A stretch of 8,466 nucleotides of DNA from an uncultured Kiloniellales bacterium (GTDB lineage: Bacteria > Pseudomonadota > Alphaproteobacteria > Kiloniellales > JAKSDN01): contig CALJXB010000268.1 of NCBI GenBank assembly GCA_937974415.1, positions 1 through 8,466 on the forward strand, read 5' to 3'. The notes beneath the pieces were generated by a model. It had not been told where the DNA came from. It saw only the letters and a list, made by a program, of their open reading frames with translations, and ran no database searches. Position numbers and translations under genes: made by a program. Of the stretch, positions 5,567 to 8,466 are shown piece by piece (the first letter of the stretch is position 1; each line of letters opens with the position of its first letter).

Positions 5567-6733
5567 TCAGGCGCGCAGGCGCTTCCTGTCCGGGTCGAAG
5601 AAGGGCAGGGCCGCGACCCGAGCCGGGACGCCGCTGGCACCGTCGGCGCTACGAACCGCAACTTCCGTGCCGGGCGCGCCCTGGGCCGCGTCCAATCGGC
5701 AAAGTGCGATGGTCTTTTTCAGGACCGGCGAACGGGCGGCGCTGGTGACCGCGCCCACGTGCACAGACCCGCTCATGACCGGGGCGCCCACGGCTGGAGC
5801 CTCGTCGCCCTCCACGACGAGGCCGGCCAGCACCCGCTCCTGATTCTCCTTGCGGCGGAGCAAAGCGTCCCGCCCGACAAAGTCGTCGGTCTTGGTCTCG
5901 AGCGCCACCGTGAAGCCGATGCCCGCCTCGAAAGGATCGATCTCCTGCGAAAACTCGGCACCGGCGGCGATGCACCCGGCCTCGATCCGCAGCATGTCGA
6001 GCGCGTCCAGGCCCAGCGGCGCCAGGCCATGGGGCGCGCCGGCGTCCCATATGGCGTCCCACACCTGGACCGCGTCCTTGGGATGGCACCAGACCTCGTA
6101 GCCCAGCTCGCCCGTGGTGCCGCTGCGCGAGACCACCACAGACCGGCCGTCGAACCCATGCACACGCCCGACGGTGAAACGGTGCCAGGCGAGCTCCGTG
6201 AGGCTCGGCTGGGCCGGTGGCGTCCAGATCACGTCCTTCAGGGCCTCCCGGCTCTTGGGGCCCTGGACCGCCAGATTGTGCAGGCGATCCGTCGACGGCC
6301 TGATCCAGACCTTGAGGCCCAGGGCCTCGGTGTGCCGGCGTAGCCAGTCGCCGTCGCGGTCGGCGCTCCCGACCCAGCGAAAGTTGTCCGGCCCGAGGCG
6401 AAACAGGGTGCCGTCGCCGATCATGCCGCCGGCCTCGTCGCACATGGTCGAATAGGTCACTTGGCCCACCGCCAGGCGCCGCACGTCGCTGGTCAGGGTG
6501 GCGGTCATCAGGGCTTCGGCGTCGGGGCCCAGCACCTCGAACTTCCGGAGCGCCGAGAGATCCGCGACGGCGAGCCTTTCGCGGCAGGCCCAATAGTCCG
6601 CGACGGCACCGCCGGGCGCGTAGGTGCCGGGCAGAGAAAAGCCGCGGAAGTTCCGGAAGTCGCGGGTCAGCTGCGAGGTCCGCGGATGGAATCCGCTCTC
6701 GCGGGTCGATCGGATATCCGCATCTTCTGTCAT
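5567..6733 (-). CDS. Stand-alone GcvT/DmdA-type aminomethyltransferase-like protein (folate-dependent demethylase family)
   Basis: Members of this family move a methyl or methylene group from an N- or S-methyl compound to tetrahydrofolate: glycine-cleavage T-protein, dimethylglycine and sarcosine dehydrogenase C-domains, and DMSP demethylase DmdA. The 388-residue product covers the whole T-protein fold without an attached FAD oxidase domain. Visible landmarks are RERLAVADLSALRKFEVLGP (51-70), VTYSTMCDEAGGMIGDGTLF (92-111), SRSGTTGELGYEVW (202-215), DMLRIEAGC (246-254), IDPFEAGIGF (265-274) and a C-terminal barrel with HVGAVTSAARSPVL (325-338). The T-protein motif GG-x-(I/L)-DD reads GGMIGD here: the first Asp is Gly and the second is kept, closer to the GGMLND-like form I recall for DmdA. 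The ATG at 6733 is chosen; an in-frame GTG at 6745 is possible, and neither has a clear ribosome-binding site. The substrate is unknown; an authentic glycine-cleavage role is unlikely because gcvH and gcvP are not adjacent. Confidence 0.88.
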   Translation of the reverse strand: MTEDADIRSTRESGFHPRTSQLTRDFRNFRGFSLPGTYAPGGAVADYWACRERLAVADLSALRKFEVLGPDAEALMTATLTSDVRRLAVGQVTYSTMCDEAGGMIGDGTLFRLGPDNFRWVGSADRDGDWLRRHTEALGLKVWIRPSTDRLHNLAVQGPKSREALKDVIWTPPAQPSLTELAWHRFTVGRVHGFDGRSVVVSRSGTTGELGYEVWCHPKDAVQVWDAIWDAGAPHGLAPLGLDALDMLRIEAGCIAAGAEFSQEIDPFEAGIGFTVALETKTDDFVGRDALLRRKENQERVLAGLVVEGDEAPAVGAPVMSGSVHVGAVTSAARSPVLKKTIALCRLDAAQGAPGTEVAVRSADGASGVPARVAALPFFDPDRKRLRA

Positions 6734-6783
6734 TCCGCGCGCCACCGTGTTCGCTTCGACGGGTCGTCACTCAGCCGCAGGGC

Positions 6784-6812
6784 AAACTACGGGAGGTCCC
6801 GATCGGGTTCAA
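6784..6812 (-). promoter_or_regulatory. Candidate promoter of the GcvT-like gene with a palindrome in the spacer
   Basis: On the minus strand TTGAAC (6812-6807) is separated by 17 bp from TAGTTT (6789-6784), about 50 bp upstream of the chosen ATG. The spacer contains the perfect palindrome CCCGATCGGG (6798-6807), a typical operator position. The match to the sigma-70 consensus is partial, so this is a suggestion only. Confidence 0.3.
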
Positions 6813-6908
6813 GCGCGCCGGGGCCGGGTCCGCGCTTCATCCTCGCATTCCGGGCCGGCAAATCCTAGAGTGGCGGTGGATCCGTGTGGGACCTTCGGGA
6901 CCTTCGAT

Positions 6909-7415
6909 ATGTCGTTCGACACCAGGCTTTTCCGCAGCGCCCTCGGTTGCTTTCCAACCGGCGTGACCGTGGTGACGGCGGTCGGCCCGAGGAAGGAGAT
7001 CATCGGCATCACCGCCAATTCCTTCAGCTCGGTCTCGCTCGACCCGCCGATGGTGTTGTTCAGCCTGAACCGCCGCGCCTACAGCCTGCCGGCCTTCCTC
7101 CAGAGCCACCATTTCGCGGTCAACGTGCTGCACCAGGAGCAGCACCACATCTCCAACCAGTTCGCCAAGGCCCTGGGAGAGAAGTGGGAAGGCGTGGACT
7201 ACATCACCTGGTCGAGCGGCTGCCCGATCCTGAAGGACGCGCTTGCCAGTTTCGAGTGCAAAATCCGCCATACCTATCAGGGCGGCGATCACGTAATTCT
7301 GGTGGGCGAGGTGCTGCGCATCATCGCAGCCCCCCAAGGCGAGCCCCTGCTGTTCTTCCGCGGCGAGTACCGCCGCGTCGCGCCCAAGGACCTGCCCGAA
7401 GACGAACCCCTGTAA
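6909..7415 (+). CDS. Flavin reductase-like FMN-binding protein (HpaC/HsaB/DIM6-NTAB family)
   Basis: The 168 residues match the NAD(P)H:flavin oxidoreductase component of two-component monooxygenases, which reduces free FMN or FAD and releases it to an oxygenase partner. Landmarks are LFRSALGCFPTGVTVVTA (7-24), GITANSFSSVSLDPPMVLFS (33-52, the flavin-phosphate and isoalloxazine loop), FAVNVLHQEQ (69-78), GGDHVILVGEV (125-135, with the family GDH triad) and EPLLFFRGEYR (145-155). Length and architecture are those of the stand-alone reductases; no oxygenase domain is fused. The ATG at 6909 gives the standard N-terminus; an in-frame GTG 13 codons upstream is possible, but neither has a strong ribosome-binding site. 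It is divergent from the GcvT-like gene across a 175-bp gap. The nearest candidate oxygenase partner is the dehydrogenase-fold protein at 4119-5501 (inference). Confidence 0.92.
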   Translation: MSFDTRLFRSALGCFPTGVTVVTAVGPRKEIIGITANSFSSVSLDPPMVLFSLNRRAYSLPAFLQSHHFAVNVLHQEQHHISNQFAKALGEKWEGVDYITWSSGCPILKDALASFECKIRHTYQGGDHVILVGEVLRIIAAPQGEPLLFFRGEYRRVAPKDLPEDEPL

Positions 7416-7418
7416 GCC

Positions 7419-7444
7419 CCCGTGCGACCGACCCGTGCGACCGA
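7419..7444. repeat. Two perfect tandem 13-bp copies after the flavin reductase gene
   Basis: CCCGTGCGACCGA occurs twice head to tail directly after the stop codon at 7415, and a decayed third copy (TCCATGCGGACG) seems to follow. It lies in the gap between the convergent flavin reductase and galE genes. No function is evident; a local slippage duplication is the simplest reading. Confidence 0.75.
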
Positions 7445-7502
7445 TCCATGCGGACGTGCTCAGGCAACCGCCCGGTTCATTTCTGAGGGCGAACAAGACG
7501 GC

Positions 7503-8466
7503 CTAGGAAGCGGCCTGGTCTTGCAGGCGTTTTTCCCAACTGAGGGCGCTGGCGACGATCTCGCTTAAGTCGTCGTGGGCGGGGCGCCAATCCAGGACGT
7601 CGCGAATGCGAGAAATGTCGGCGTAAAGGTTCGGCGGGTCGCCGGCACGGCGCGGTCCGCTCCGCACGGTTAAGGTACGACCGGAAATCCGCTGCACCGC
7701 CTCGAGCACCTGGCGAACAGAGAAGCCATGGCCATAACCGCAATTGAACACGCCGCTCTCGCCGCCGGCCTCGAGGTGGCGCAGGGCCGCGACATGGGCG
7801 TCTGCCAGATCGCTGACATGGATGTAATCGCGAACGCAGGTGCCGTCGGGCGTGTCGTAGTCCTCGCCGAAGACCGTCACGCCGTCGCGCAGGCCCACCG
7901 CCGCCTCGCAGGCCACCTTGACGAGCTGGGTGGCCTTGCGGGTCGATTGACCCGCCCGGCCCCGCGGGTCGGCACCGGCCACGTTGAAATACCGTAGCGT
8001 GACGAAGCTCAAGTCGCGGGCCTGGGCCGCATCCGCCAGGATCCATTCGGTCATGAGCTTGGAGCGGCCGTAGGGGCTGACCGGAGAAGTCGGCGAGTCC
8101 TCCGTCAGGGGCAATCGATCGGCCAGGCCGTATACCGCGCAGGTGGAGGAGAATACGAAGTGCCGCACCCCCGCCGTCACGCAGGCGTCCAGCAGGTTGC
8201 GGCTCACCACCGTGTTGCTGCGGTAATAGGGGAGCGGCCGCTCGACCGACTCCGCCACGACGAGCTGGCCGGCGAAGTGGGCCACGCTGGAGACCTGCTG
8301 GCTCTCGATCAGTCCTTGCATAAAAGCCTGATCGCCCGCATCGCCCTCGAAGAACGGCACCCCCTCCGGCACCGCCTCTCGCCGGCCGGTCGAGAGGTCG
8401 TCGACAACCGTCACCCGATAGCCAGACGCCCGGAACGCCAAGACCGCGTGGCTCCCGATATAGCCC
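7503..8466 (-). CDS. galE: UDP-glucose 4-epimerase GalE, N-terminus cut by the window edge
   Basis: It interconverts UDP-glucose and UDP-galactose in the cytoplasm for exopolysaccharide and lipopolysaccharide precursors. The visible 320 residues begin GYIGSH, the end of the GalE TGGAGYIGSH dinucleotide-binding loop, so only about eight to ten residues are missing. A TTG codon at 8441 is internal, not the start. Further landmarks are VVDDLSTG, the AHFAG segment, the catalytic SSTCAVYG and YGRSK motifs of extended short-chain dehydrogenases, LRYFNVAGADP, DGTCVRDYIHVSDLADAH (the sugar-nucleotide segment), and the closing LDWRPAHDDLSEIVASALSW. It converges on the flavin reductase gene with an 87-bp gap and no strong terminator. 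Other epimerases of this superfamily are possible, but the RDYIHV and YFNVAGAD motifs favour GalE. It seems unrelated to the catabolic genes and probably marks the edge of that locus. Confidence 0.93.
   Translation of the reverse strand, partial: GYIGSHAVLAFRASGYRVTVVDDLSTGRREAVPEGVPFFEGDAGDQAFMQGLIESQQVSSVAHFAGQLVVAESVERPLPYYRSNTVVSRNLLDACVTAGVRHFVFSSTCAVYGLADRLPLTEDSPTSPVSPYGRSKLMTEWILADAAQARDLSFVTLRYFNVAGADPRGRAGQSTRKATQLVKVACEAAVGLRDGVTVFGEDYDTPDGTCVRDYIHVSDLADAHVAALRHLEAGGESGVFNCGYGHGFSVRQVLEAVQRISGRTLTVRSGPRRAGDPPNLYADISRIRDVLDWRPAHDDLSEIVASALSWEKRLQDQAAS

Noticed and set aside
6888..6905. Two tandem copies of GGGACCTTC just before the flavin reductase start
   Set aside because: Short, only two copies, and without a structure or motif that suggests function; it may be chance or a small slippage event.
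6624..6908. N-terminal extension of the flavin reductase frame
   Set aside because: It would overlap the 5' end of the GcvT-like gene, and the extra residues do not resemble any domain. Family members begin close to the MSFDTRLFRSALG segment.
7459..7487. Possible terminator hairpin between flavin reductase and galE
   Set aside because: The CTCAG/CTGAG arms and the inner AACC/GGTT pairing are short and broken, with no T-run on either strand.

Overview
The window is GC-rich and densely coded. Codons favour G or C at the third position, long antisense open frames shadow the real genes, GTG and TTG starts are used, and the solute-binding protein carries a Tat signal. Together these fit an alphaproteobacterium, perhaps a free-living Rhodospirillales-like or marine lineage. 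That placement is an inference from style; no rRNA or phylogenetic marker is present. I see no tRNA, CRISPR array, insertion sequence or phage gene.

Left part (1-3813, all minus strand). This is one apparent operon, read right to left. It starts with a Tat-exported type 1 periplasmic solute-binding protein, followed by an intercistronic hairpin. Next come the branched-chain amino acid type permeases LivH and LivM, then the start of an M24 (creatinase/prolidase fold) hydrolase that runs off the left edge. LivH/LivM and LivM/M24 each overlap by 8 nt, so the hydrolase is coupled to the importer. No ATPase gene (livG/livF) is in the window; they may lie further left or elsewhere.

Middle (3814-4118). 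A 305-bp divergent intergenic region holds several inverted repeats, including a perfect 24-bp palindrome just upstream of the binding-protein gene.

Right part (4119-8466). A plus-strand gene encodes an acyl-CoA dehydrogenase-fold flavoprotein that lacks the usual catalytic glutamate at both known positions. It ends at a strong rho-independent terminator. Next is a minus-strand stand-alone GcvT/DmdA-type folate aminomethyltransferase-like protein. Divergent from it is a plus-strand flavin reductase of the HpaC/HsaB type. The last gene, on the minus strand, is a UDP-glucose 4-epimerase (galE) cut by the right edge, which looks like unrelated housekeeping flanking DNA.

How they may work together (inference). 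An importer, a creatinase-fold hydrolase, a tetrahydrofolate-dependent methyl-transfer protein, a dehydrogenase-fold protein without its catalytic base, and a flavin reductase suggest a catabolic island for a small N- or S-methylated or amide-type compound. The dehydrogenase-like protein and the flavin reductase could form a two-component (group D) flavin monooxygenase. The substrate cannot be read from the sequence.
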